A stretch of 64,000 nucleotides of DNA from Sipunculus nudus. Taxonomy: Eukaryota; Annelida; Sipuncula; Golfingiida; Sipunculidae. A program made the position numbers and the translations under genes. Below the pieces are notes generated by a model. That model was given only the letters and a program-made list of their open reading frames with translations, had not been told where the DNA came from and did not search any database. The DNA is taken from positions 18,619,664 to 18,683,663 of the forward strand of contig CM049315.1 in NCBI GenBank assembly GCA_026874595.1, written 5' to 3'. Within the stretch, counting starts at the first letter, position 1, and the number at the start of each line of letters is the position of its first letter. Below, piece by piece: positions 24,391 through 36,143 of the stretch.

Positions 24391-24848
24391 GAAAACGTGG
24401 ACAAGTAAATATTTAGATACTTGGATAATCTGGGGTGCTGTTCTTGTGTTTGTGAAGGGACATATTATGATAAACACGTGATTACATTGAGTGACTCAGT
24501 GACGCCTCAACTTTATGAAAATACTATCCAAATGTTATGAAAAGTATGGTGAAACGATCAAAAATGCCTTTCTGTTGATGGGGCATAATATGATATATAA
24601 ATGAGTGACTCAGTGACTCCGCATATTTATGAAAATGTTTTGAAAAATGGTGATATGTCCAAATATGTCCAGATATAACCATGAGCTTACATTGAATGAT
24701 TCAGTGACAATGATTCAGTGATTCAGCTAATTATACCGATGTTCTGTTATCATTTGACACTGATAGGATTAACTTGACATGCATGGATGCGTCGGTATGC
24801 CTGATTTTGTGTGATCAGAATCGATGAGAGATCTGTCAGTTTTGGAGG

Positions 24849-24998
24849 TGCCCATTTCATGAAATGGGCAACAGTTTTCTTGCCCATTTCATGAAATGGG
24901 CAGCTGAATTTAGTCATTTGCCCATTACATGAAATGGGCCAAGTGGTTGCCCATTTCATGAACTGGGCAAAATCATTGCCCATTACATGAAATGGGCA
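24849..24998. repeat. five 22-bp palindromes at the right end
   Basis: Copies at 24849, 24881, 24919, 24948 and 24977, each 22 bp. Spacing shrinks from 38 to 29 bp towards the terminus. Arms are TGCCCATTTCA (or TGCCCATTACA) and complement; single substitutions break symmetry in copies 3 and 4. Confidence 0.95.
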
Positions 24999-25020
24999 AT
25001 TTCACAATCGGGGTGTAACA
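24976..25020. repeat. right terminal inverted repeat (45 bp)
   Basis: Exact reverse complement of 17789-17833, ending GGGGTGTAACA. Confidence 0.95.
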
Positions 25021-25090
25021 TATTTATATATAGAAGGTAGAGTAAAGTAAAGTGCTCTATGGCCTACAGACTAGGCCAGAGTTGTATAAC

Positions 25091-25237
25091 GCTGAAGAAA
25101 AACAACACTGTAAATTCACAACAATCTGTTTCATGAGATGCGATCTGATCATCAGGTGAATGTGATGATCACCTGATGATCAGGTCGCATCCTGTTAAAC
25201 AGACTGTTGTGAATTTACAGTGTTTTTTTTTCTTCAG

Positions 25238-25238
<1 letters not shown>
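25091..25238. repeat. 148-bp foldback next to the Ginger-like element
   Basis: The arms start GCTGAAGAAAAACA and end with its complement. CACTGTAAATTCACAACA pairs across the element, and the centre (GATCATCAGGTGA with its complement) continues the stem. It would extrude as a long hairpin with a few bulges. It lies 70 bp beyond the transposon's right end. Confidence 0.85.
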
Positions 25239-25239
<1 letters not shown>

Positions 25240-25280
<41 letters not shown>

Positions 25281-25291
25281 TATATATATAT
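25240..25291. repeat. (TA)n microsatellite with a short CA interruption
   Basis: TA dinucleotides interrupted by CACACA near 25271-25276. Confidence 0.9.
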
Positions 25292-26049
25292 TCATGTATA
25301 ATATATAGATATATTGATGTACAGGTGTGATATATATATGTATGAGTCACTGGTCAAACACGGATGGACAGTCTGTCCCTGAACTCTGCCCTTTAATATT
25401 TCTATATACACCAGTACCATTACACACAGTCAGAGTAAGATGTTTCCTTGCCTATCTATCAATCACTGATATATTATATATGATAAGTGTGCTCCATATC
25501 TGCAGCCATGATAAGGTGATAACTACTCTGTGTCAGGCACCGAGGTATATGGTATGATTTGATGATACGTGAGATCTGCCCTGTAACTGGTTTTCTACCA
25601 CTGTGCCATCCACCTACAACTGCTGTATGAGGTTACTCATATTTTATTATATTCAGGATTATCAGTGGTTTTCTGTTTTTCACTAAGGTGAGCCAGATAA
25701 TAACTTGCATCAGTAATTAAATTAATTACATGAGGCTTTTGTTGCAATGATACATACTTATAGACCAGCCATGTGAATCAGGTCACATGTTCATAGCCAT
25801 GCAATTTGAATACAGTAAGATACCCTGTCCATATGATAAAACACTGAAATGAACACACATGGTTGTGCATTAATTTACTGCTTGCTGTAACAACTCTGTA
25901 GTCAGCTGATACTACAAAGCTGTAATATGAAGCAACATAATGTGATTACACATGGTTTATTTGTAGCAATAAACAGGATTGCACCGTCCAGTGGAATCTA
26001 TGTATGGTGCTACATCCAGTGGTTTATTCCTTCATCCTTGCATGGCTTT
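25292..26049. other. no gene seen
   Basis: Unique AT-rich sequence; short frames only. Confidence 0.5.
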
Positions 26050-26130
26050 CAGGGGCAGATCCAGTATTTAGGAAAATTAGGACAGCTGAAAAGGGGGGGG
26101 GGGGGTCTGGACCCTTTGGATCTGCTTCTG
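26050..26130. mobile_element. small TIR element, family F, internally deleted copy
   Basis: It begins CAGGGGCAGATCCAG and ends with the inverse TGGATCTGCTTCTG. Only about 50 bp remain inside, including a G13 run (26093-26105). Confidence 0.6.
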
Positions 26131-26198
26131 GATTTGACTGTTTTAAAGATTGTTATAGGTAAAAAACTGAGTTAAAGTAACATAGAGGACATCACTAG

Positions 26199-26565
26199 TA
26201 CCCCTTTCACAGGGCAAATGCAAAATGGTTTCAAACCATTTTGAACACGAATTGAGCTTCATAAAGTGTTTTCAATCTGTTTTGGCCAATCAAGCTCATG
26301 AGGTTGTTTCAATCCTTTCTAATAAACCCATTTATTGCTCTCTTTGAGTACCTATATGTGAACCTCTAGAATGGTTTGGACCTAGTTTTGACGTACACCG
26401 TGATCAGGTCATTGCACATTGCATTTGCTTTTGGCATTTCCCTGTTAGTCCCAATGCCCCCAATTGCCTTAGGCCAGTGTGAATGCACAATACAGGATGA
26501 AACTGATTTGACCAATCTGCATTGCCCAAACTGTTTTTTAAACTGTTTTGTATATGAAAGGGGTA
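26199..26565. mobile_element. small TIR element, family H
   Basis: The ends TACCCCTTTCA and TGAAAGGGGTA are inverted repeats. The subterminal GCAAATGCAAAATGGTTT matches loosely with the right side. Flanking triplets are TAG and TAA, close to but not an exact duplication. No coding capacity. Confidence 0.65.
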
Positions 26566-28699
26566 TAAGTTTGATTTCAGGGATATCAGTGAGATTTCTA
26601 TATTAAGGGCCCCTCACCCTCACAGGCTGGCCAGAGTTAGTGCAGTCAGTGGACCCGAAGTGTCATAAGTTTGTCCAGACCCCCCTTTTCAAAGCCTCAT
26701 GAAAGCCTCACCATTTATCATAAAGTAGGCTCTCTAGGTGACAGTTTATGGTTATGCAACTGTTAATGGCCCTTGAAATCAGCATTTTCATAACATGGTG
26801 TACATGACCCATAGTTGCACCTTTGTAAAGGAAGACATGGTTAGTGACTCTGTGTGGAGGGAACATCAGCATTAATGACCTACCCATCAATTAGCACAAA
26901 TGACTCCATGTATGCAGATAGAACTGATGTCAAGCTGGTCTTATTGAATGGACCTTATCACAATACTAGTTATAATATAGTAAAATTACATGAAGTATAC
27001 TGTTTTCTTCTTAAATATTGTGATGTTTGCCATTATTTTGTTCCAAAACCATTTGCTTACTCCTGTACACATATGCAAGTGAAAAAAAGCTTGCACTGGA
27101 TATGATTAGTCGTGCAAAACATAAGCATAGCACACACCCAACCTCTAGCCATACCATACAAGTTCACAAATTAAGATTTTTCACGCTTTAAACCAATGTT
27201 TCTTTTTCTCATGTTTCTTATTCATGTTTGGGAGCTGTGGCATATGGGCAATAACGCACCTCTGGTCTGGCAGTTTTGTTGAACAGACATGTGGACTTTG
27301 TTTACTTGCAAACAGAACCATAACAATGTATTAAACAGGTCAATAGGAGAGAGTCAGTCTTTTTGCTTTGGAAACCTTTACACTACTTACCAGTTGTCAT
27401 ACACTGCAGTCATTCAAGGTCTCCTTTGCTTAAACTGCTGTGTTAGTTTTATGGAGTCTCAACTCTGGAGCTGGCACAAGCCCAAGAATCAAACCAACTA
27501 GACAGGGCTGTTGTTGTTTAAAAACCTGGAGTTGGAAGCACAATGCAATACCACCCTTTCATTGGTCTGATTACAAAATTTTTGCCCTGTGCCAGCCCTG
27601 GTGGTGAGACCAGGAGAATCTTGCTGTACAAAGCAGCGGTTAAAACGAAGGAGATCTGTATTGACTACAGTGTATTACTGATGCATTAGGAGTGCAGAGG
27701 GGACATAGCCTTGACGTAAAGGCTTTGATCTTCAGAGCAACCCACACCAAAGCAGACTTAAACAAACCTCCAGAAAAACGTTAACGTTTTCCTTTCACCT
27801 CAGAAAATCGTTTTAGGGGTTATGACATCCAGATGATCCCTGACATGTGTATCATCAAACATAAAAAGTTAAATAACTACATAATATTCTTATTATATGT
27901 ATCTCTTCATTTTCATACAACAGACAGGGCCACCTTTAAGCAATAGACCTTAAGAAAGACCTAAAAGAAAAGTTTTGAGTCAGGATAGTCAATAAATGAT
28001 AATGTTAACTAAAAGGATGTTTGCATGGGACAGTGGTAATCAAATGAGGTCAAATGATCACGGTCTGTATGTGGATACAGTGTTACAACTTAATTCATTT
28101 TTACCACCCATGTGTACACCAGTCATCCCACATAACAGGGTTTCCTAGGGACCTGTTCACAATATTTTGAGGAATCGTGCCAGCACTTGTAACAGGCAAG
28201 CATAACTACCAAAAGAATGAAGTCCCAGTTGGTGGGACTGTATGTGGGTCACAGTAACATGTGTGGTATCACGGGGACTACAACTGATACAGAGCTTAAT
28301 TGGATTGTTTCCAAACATATTTGGACTCCTCTCAAATAAATATATCTGTATTGTTCTGCAAAACAGTAAAAATAGATAGTCCTCAGAATAAAACTAGAGT
28401 GCACATACTTCTACAAGGATAGTCCTCAGAATAATACTTGGGTGCACATACTTCTACAAGCATAAATTTTTTATTCACTTTATCATCCAATTGTTATCAT
28501 AAATGCATTCCTTCCCTTTCTGATAGTACCAGATTCCTCAACCAGAGGGATGTACTGATTGCAGTGTCTTTTACTGGAGTTAGTGTAAAAAATTGACAAA
28601 GGGCCATCCTGATCTTGGATTATCCTAAGATGCAGAGTTACACTAATAATACACAGGTCTACTCCGTATTTCTATAAACTAAAACCAGCAATTCACTTG
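26566..28699. other. no gene seen; 44-bp tandem duplication
   Basis: Positions about 28378-28460 hold two copies of a 44-bp unit (AGTCCTCAGAATAA, then GTGCACATACTTCTACAAG). Otherwise unique sequence with no credible exon that I can identify. Confidence 0.5.
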
Positions 28700-29133
28700 C
28701 TTTATTTGTAGAATTTCTTTGATTTCTGGCTTACTCTGCATATATTTTAATGAACTGTAGATAATTACTGATAAGAAAAATTCTTATTTTATGCACCTTT
28801 GGTGGCAGTATGAGCTTGTTTAAGTACCAAGCTATTATTAAACATGGTGTGCCCATGTTGACAAACAGAAAAACTATTTAACTGGAGATGGTTGACTGCA
28901 CATGCAGGGAAATTGAAAGATTACTAGTTGTTGGTGTAGAGAATATTATGAAGAATCTGTTGTGAGATGCAAAACTCATCTGAATTACCCCGAGATGTGC
29001 TCGTTTGTGTGATGACCAGACTCCATTTTGTTATGCCCCCACATGTTGTAAACATGTGGATACAAACAAAACTGAAAGCCTGTGCCACAGGGGATTGGCT
29101 GTTGTTTGCTTATTTATGAAAGTTTATAGTAAT
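28700..29133 (+). repeat. old dispersed or segmental duplicate G, copy 1
   Basis: Diverged but collinear with 39266-39698. Shared blocks include ACTCTGCATATAT, TTAATGAACTG, GTTGACAAACA, CCCACATGTT and GCCTGTG...GGGATT(G/A)GCTG. Each copy is followed within about 40 bp by a Helentron-like insertion. Confidence 0.65.
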
Positions 29134-30675
29134 TGTATCCGCCAAAACAGAGTTTTGCGGATACTATGTTTTCAGCTGGACGCCGCCGCCGCCGCCGCGT
29201 AGGTGTCCAGAGAACTCCTCCGTAACCGCTGGGCGGAATTTTCCAAAACCCGGGATTATGTTTGGGTCACATGTGAACTGCTGCGCCCCGATTTTGTTTT
29301 GACCTCTGACCTTTCCTTTGCGCTCTGCGTCCGTTTGTGCGTCTGTTTCCACACATAAACCCACATATCTCGGGAACCGTTTGACCGATCAGGAAAATTC
29401 TTTTGCACAAATGTAGCCCTTGGAGAGCTTTATAACATACACCAAAAATGGTGGCGCTACCTGCAACCATGTTTGCACAGTGTCCATCTGTTTGTCTGCC
29501 TTGGGTTAAAATCACTCATATCTCTGCAGTGACATGACTAATTCACCTGAAATTGGGCATGCGTAAACATCCTGGATAGCTTTTCTGATTTTATGACAGG
29601 TGGCGCCACCTACATTCACGTTTACGCTGCAGACATCCAAGCTCATATCTCAGGAACCGTTTGACCGATCAGGAAAATTCTTTTGCACAAATGTAGCCCT
29701 TGGAGAGCTTTATAACATACACCAAAAATGGTGGCGCTACCTGCAACCATGTTTGCACAGTGTCCATCTGTTTGTCTGCCTTGGGTTAAAATCACTCATA
29801 TCTCTGCAGTGACTTGACTAATTCACCTGAAATTTGGCATGCGTATACATCCTGGATAGCTTTTCTGATTTTATGACAGGTGGCGCCACCTACATTCACG
29901 TTTACGCTGCAGACATCCAAGCTCATATCTCGGGAACCGTTTGACCGATCAGGAAAATTTTTTTGCACAAATGTAGCCCTTGGAGAGCTTTATAACATAC
30001 ACCGAAAATGGTGGCACCACCTGCAACCATGTTTGCACAGTGTCCATCTGTTCGTCTGCCTTGGGTTAAAATCACTCATATCTCTGCAGTGGTTTGACTA
30101 AGTCACCTGAAATTCGGCATGCTTATACATCCTGGATAGCTTTTCTGATTTTATGACAGGTGGCGCCACCTACAATCAAGTTTACGCTGCAGACATCCAA
30201 GCTCATATCTAGGGAACCATTTGACCGATTGGGCCAAAATTTTGCATGTGTATAAATCTCACATAGCTCTCTATCATATGCAAAACTGGTGGTGCCACCT
30301 GCAGCCATGTTTGCACAGCTCCCATCTGTTTGTCTGCCATGGGATAAAATCACTCATATCTCGGCAGTGGTTTGACATATCTGCCTAAAATTTTGCAAGT
30401 TTATACATCCCCGACAGCTCTCTTGATTTTATGACAGGTGGCGCCACCTGCATTCTAGTTTATGCAGCAGATATCCAAGCTCATATCTTGGGAACCGTTT
30501 GACCGATTAGGCCAAAGTTTTGCATGTGTATAGAGCTTTCTGGATTTTTTCGTAGGTAGCGCAACCTACATACACAATTTGGCTGCAGACATCCATGCTA
30601 ATATGCAACACTTCACCCGTTTCACTCTGATTTAGGCGGATACAAGTAGTTGCTTGTCGACTACCCGTATTCTAG
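29134..30675 (+). mobile_element. Helentron-like non-autonomous element, family B, full-length
   Basis: The 5' hairpin is TGTATCCGCCAAAAC-AGA-GTTTTGCGGATAC, followed by a GCC triplet run (about 29180-29200). There are about four and a half tandem units of 277-280 bp (marker TCCATCTG at 29483, 29763, 30043 and about 30320). The 3' end has GGCGGATACA, the hairpin GTAGTTG-loop-CGACTAC, and CTAG at 30672-30675 followed by TT. The first units are nearly identical, so they were copied recently. This is the cleanest copy of the family here. Confidence 0.78.
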
Positions 30676-33600
30676 TTATCTTTGTTTTATAGATGACCAG
30701 TATTAGAACAGGCCCCTTTTATGTTGGTCTCTGAACGGCATAAATATTTGTGTATGCTGTAATCATTACCTTGAAATGGTTGAGGAGATGATACGATGGG
30801 TGGACAGAAATTTTATTGCCATAGGGCACCAAGCTTAGGGAGGGCTGCAATAAAAGAAATTCTGTTTAATCATCCAATATTGCAGTTTGTAGAAAAGTGT
30901 ATTCAAGCTTTTATGGCAAGGAATTATTTACTGTGCATTAAGGTATGCTTGCTAGCAGGCCATTACCATCTTACCATTAATTGGTGAAAATATCCTTTAA
31001 TCTATTTTTCTTCAAGTGATGCATTATTTGAAATCCTTGGTCGCATGCCTAGGTAGACATTCACAATTAGACTGATAGGGTCTGCTTCGGTCTGCACTAC
31101 AGTGGCCACCCATAAATTTACCTCGTTTCACCGCACACCCTTGGTAATATTTTAAACATTATTCTGAGTGACAAATTAATAAAAAAAAAACACATAATAA
31201 TGAATTTATCAATTTATGAATCCCATTCCTGCAGCAACTATCAGTACAAGTATTTATTATATGGCTTGCCTGAGAAGGCTGTCAGTCAAACTTTAGAGTC
31301 CATTGGAGACATGTATGTTAGTAGGCAGAAAGTCAGGAAACATGCAGACAAATTAATCAAAAGTGAACATTGGGATCTTTAATATCAGATTATCCATAGT
31401 GATGTTGTGACTTTGAGGTGGTGGGTAGACAGTGTAATGATCAGAGAAGCATAACTGCTGCTAGTGTACGAGGTTGTGACAACTACAGTGTACATTGACC
31501 ATTATGTGCCTGGAACATTTAGAATGTATACAAACAGCATTATGCTTGTATGAAATACAGACTCTGTATCCATGCGTGACTATCTATAATTGAGTCTTAA
31601 AAGCTACCTTTATATATACCTGATTTTTTCTCTGTCACCATAGTCCTTTGTGTGTATAATATGTATTTCATTTCATGAACATTCATTACTATTTCCATGT
31701 ATGAAACAGGGCTGTCAGTCAATAGTAATTCCCAGCCTTGATGCTATGGTATCACGCAAACAGAAAATACCTTCATTGTCTGGATCAGGCCTATTGGTAA
31801 CGGCTGATTCAGCTGAACTGCAGTAGATTCACCTAGAAATATCATTGGAACACATCTCTGTCAGATTTAGGATGTCCTAAACACTTGTCAACTCGTTTTG
31901 CTTTACCAGTAAATGATGATAGGATTTATTTATTTATTGATTCTTGAAAGAACCATATGTTATAGCATCAGTTATACTCTGTGCCCTCATAATCATTCTG
32001 ATTCTCATGGCTGATTTCTTGCCGTTATTGCCTGGCCTTTGATACAAAGTTGAGTAAGGTTATATACTTTTAACATTTTACTTAAAAATAAGATTAAAAA
32101 ATAATAAAATCATGATATACTTGAAGTGTACAGTCACTATCTTATGTAATGGTGATAACAAAAGAATATGATGAAAAGGAGGAACACTGTCCATGGAGTT
32201 GATGTGTATCATATGTACATTGTTTATCAAAAACCATACTTATACCCACTGAATAATCCTCATCTTGTTTAACTTCCTAGATGATATACTGAGACAAACC
32301 ATTTATTTGTTGGTGATAACTTGATGGTCATATTGTACTGATAAGTTCATCTCTGCTAGATGTTACATTTTGTTTCCCTGTTGGAATTTTCTCGATAAAA
32401 ATCTACTGGATAGATATTTCCTGATGGAAATTAAAGTTGAGATACATTATTTTCACTTGCTCAAAATTTGCATGTGCATATATTTTGATGGTCAGAAAAT
32501 GCCCACACAAAAGATCCATATGATATTAACACATGTTCCTTGTCTGAGACATTAAAACATCCTTCCGGGGGGGGATCAGACACGGCAAGTACATTTTTCA
32601 TATATTTATATTGTAAATTGGAGAATATACCTAGGAGTTTTAGTTGGTAATCTTTCACATATAAACGTGACTTCTTAAGAATTAACAAAAAAAAAAAAAG
32701 AGTTCACAATTGGTTATTGTGCTGATTAATGGTACCAGTTGTATGTAATAATGCAGTTGTATGAAAATAAAATATGTAAAAAAGATTGAATTTGCAATTT
32801 GCTTTGCAAATTCAAATGCATTCAGAAGAAGAAGAATATTGACTCTGAGCCTCTTGTCAAAAAAGAAATGACAGAAACTTGATCATCTCCCATCTGTCAA
32901 ACTGTCCACATGTGAACCCCAGTTGGGTGGAGTAGTGTGAAACTGTAAAAACATCATAATTAATGTATTTTTAAAATCATTTCTGCTATCTGTGACAGCC
33001 TCTTTTGTCTCCATGATCAGATGGTTGTACAGACAACACAGGTGTGCATTTGATAGATCAACCTGCTCCATGATAAATATCAGTAAACAGAGATGCAGCT
33101 GGTTTGGTTTCCATGACAACCCAGCTGAATCAGCTGCACTCTCCTCTTTGGATACCCCATAACTTTAGGTGTTTACCTTTAAAGGTTGTGACATAACTTG
33201 TAGATGGGTCTGTTTGTAGAATAAAAATGAAGATAACCTATATGTTCGTTTAAGTCCTTAGAATTTCATCTGTTATGATCATGTATTTTAATATATAGTA
33301 TCCTAGGCATTTGTGTAACAATTGGCAATGGAAAATTTATGTTAAAATTTTATTAATTTCAGTTTTTAGCCAATTAATTATTTCAGTTGTTTAGCCAATA
33401 ACAAGAAACTCTCAATATGATTGAAACTCCTTAATCCTAATTAACATGCCAACAACATATTTAGTTTAAAAGTGAACCCATTTACCATGGCAACGGCCTA
33501 TATTCAGTACAGTCTGTATCAGTAATGCTGACAATACCTCATGCATATTATGATTCTGTTGCTATGTGTTGAAATATTCTTAGAAATAGAAAAAAAATCA

Positions 33601-34027
33601 AGAGCTGGTGTTTATATATCTATACTGTTGACAAACTCAGATATTTTTGAATGACAACTGTAAAATTACAAACACGTTTATTTTGAGGTTTTATGGTTGT
33701 TAGCCAGTGTAAGCAGATGACTGCAGGAAGTGTTTGCTGTGTGATAATCATATGGCATTCTCTGTCATGTGTGTCACATGAGTTAGATTACCAGTAAGCA
33801 AATGCAGGGTTACTCCAGATCTAGAATATGCAAAATCCTGTTCTTCAGGTATTTACAGACTGTCACAAAGTATTAACGAGCTGACTTGCAAACATGCTCT
33901 TTGTATGGCATACAGGAAAAACTTTTAACAGCCTTCACTGATGAAACAATGTAGAGAGATTATATGTTATACAAGTGTTAGTCTGGCTTTCTGTCTGAAT
34001 ATTTGATTGTCTGACTTGCTCCTTTTT
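30676..34027. other. no firm gene; two exon-like frames noted
   Basis: Mostly unique AT-rich sequence. A frame at 30796-30947 ends at an AAG-GTATGC donor-like site, and a frame at 31237-31382 follows a TCCTGCAG acceptor-like site and ends in TAA. Their phases do not join directly (phase 0 versus phase 2) and I recognise neither peptide. They could be chance or exons of an unknown gene. Confidence 0.3.
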
Positions 34028-35217
34028 ATGCCCCCGCCACAAAGTGGCCGGGGCATATAGTTTTACCCATTTCCGTCCTTCCGTCATTCCGAAATAAAAC
34101 AGTTGTACGGCCTTTTTTTCACAATGCATGCAGATATTGGTCTGATTTTTGGTGTGTGGGCAGATAATGACCAGTTACAGATAGAGTTTGTGTTTCGTCC
34201 CAGTTGACCTACTTTTGATCGTTTTACGGCTCCTTAACTTAGAAAATTTCATGAAAAATATAAATTTTCATGACAAATACACATGTACGGACTTTTATTT
34301 GCGATGCCTGCAGATATTGGCCTGATTTGTGGTGTGTGAGCAGATAATGACCAGTTACAGATTGTGTTCATGTTTCGCCCCAGTTGAACTACTTTTGTAC
34401 ATTTTAAGGCTCCTTAACTTAGAAAATTTCATGAAAAATATAAATTTTCATGACAAATACACATGTACAGACTTTTTTTCGCAGCGCCTGCAGATATTAG
34501 CCTGATTTTTGGTGTGTGGGCAGATAATGACCAGTTACAGATTTTGTTCACATTTCGTCCCAGTTGACCTACTTTTGTACATTTTACGGCTCCTTAACTT
34601 AGAAAATTTCATGAAAAATATAAATTTTCATGACAAATACACATGTACGGACTTTTTTTCCCAATGCCTGCTGATATTGGCCTGATTTTTGGTGTGTGGG
34701 CAGATAATGACCAGTTACAGATCGAGTTCGCGTTTTGTCCCAGTTGACCAACTTTTGACCATTTGACTGGTCCTGAACTTAGAAAGTTTCATGAAAAATA
34801 GAAATTTTCATGACAAATGCATATGTACCAACTCTTTTTCCTCAATGCCTGCAGATACCACCCTGATTTTTTATGTGTGGGCAGATAATGACAATTACAG
34901 ATCGAGTTCGTGTTTCATCCCAGTTGACCTACTTTTGATTGTTTTACGGCTACTAAACATAGAAAATTTCATGAAAGACAGAAATTTTTATGGAAAATGC
35001 ACATGTATGGACTTTTTTCCACAGTGCCTGCAGATACTGGCCTGATTTTTGATGTGTTGCTTGATAATGACCCGTAACAGATCGAGTTTGCATTTTGCCC
35101 TTGTTGACCTACTTTTGACCATACGACACCCCCTGAACTTGAAAAAATTTTCAAAATTAAGCAAATGTTTCTAATTTACCACCGGTGGGGGGATTTGTGT
35201 CGTTCCGACCCATCTAG
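34028..35217 (+). mobile_element. Helentron-like non-autonomous element, family A, full-length
   Basis: After a T-run the 5' end forms the hairpin ATGCCCCCGCCAC-AAA-GTGGCCGGGGCAT. A CCGTCCTTCCGTC tract follows. There are six tandem units of 180 bp (GTACGG-type marker at 34104, 34284, 34464, 34644, 34824 and 35004). The 3' end has a GGTGGGGGGAT tract (inverse of the 5' end), a GTCG-TTC-CGAC hairpin and CTAG at 35214-35217, then TTTT. No protein is encoded although the unit is exactly 60 codons. The plan matches family B but the sequence is unrelated. Confidence 0.78.
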
Positions 35218-36143
35218 TTTTGTGTATAAGATATTTCCAACTGTAATATATAGTTTTTCAGTTATATATATATTTATTAAAGTGACCCGTGTGGCAAGGA
35301 AAGGATCATAATATTTTGGAATTACACAGATGCATCACCCTTGTTATACCAGGGAAGCTGAGGCATACACGTAATATATGTAATTAACTGATACCCCTGG
35401 CTTGTGAGGGTGCAGATGCATATGGATCCTTCCCAGACTTAGCAGTAAAAGTGGACCTGATGTTATGAGGAAAATCTTGGGACAGTTAGGAATGTATTTA
35501 ACAGTTAATTCATAAGTAAATATTATTCCAATTTAGATGTCACTTAAATTTAGAAGAATTTATTTACAGTGAGGGTGACCTATATTTGTACTTGTGAATT
35601 TACGTTTGATATTGTAGCAGGTCACTGGAAAAAAAAAATAGGATGTGTCCTTACACAAGTATAAAATAATTAACCAATAATACATAAGGAAACTCCCACC
35701 TTCTGCCTTCCCTTGCCTTCAAACAGAATAAAACCAATCATTTATGTGAATTATAATCAGTTATACCTGTTTCATATGGATCATTAGCTGCTCATTAAAG
35801 GGAATGGTCAGCAAGCTAATCAGTGACCAGTGATCTGCCCTGCTGCCAAGCTAACTGAATAATCCTTTGTTGCAACAGGTACCTTGCCCCAGGCCATTAG
35901 CATACTAATTAACTACCAAGGTTTTTACAGTGATGTTTACAGTTATCTGAATGTTAATTTGTACCTGCAGGGCACAGGTGTCTTGGTGATGGGGATGATC
36001 TAGAGGACGGATGTGGATTCTTACTTCACCTCATGGTGCCGGGGAGTCTGTAGCAGTCACTCTGTAAGGTCAGGTGATATTTATGTTTCTGGACCTGTTT
36101 ATTTCAAAATTGTTTTAATATAACACCAAATTATTAGCATCTA
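35218..36143. other. no gene seen
   Basis: AT-rich unique sequence, with no feature that I can support. Confidence 0.5.

Larger units (their letters stand above)
17789..25020 (+). mobile_element. Ginger-like DNA transposon with 45-bp TIRs, interrupted by nested elements
   Basis: Both termini are perfect 45-bp inverted repeats starting TGTTACACCCCG. If the ends are taken as GTTACAC...GTGTAAC (17790-25019), both sides are flanked by ATAT, a 4-bp target duplication; the surrounding TA microsatellite makes this ambiguous. Ginger elements make 4-bp duplications and encode gypsy-like integrases, matching the decayed coding region at 22603-24390. Both ends carry copies of a 22-bp palindrome, probably transposase-binding sites. 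A family E element (18249-21535) was inserted later; removing it leaves about 3.9 kb, a sensible size for an autonomous element. The coding frame is broken, so this copy is dead or dependent on another source of enzyme. Confidence 0.85.

Noticed and set aside
26376-26606. 76-codon frame
   Set aside because: It overlaps the right half and TIR of a family H element; no domain.
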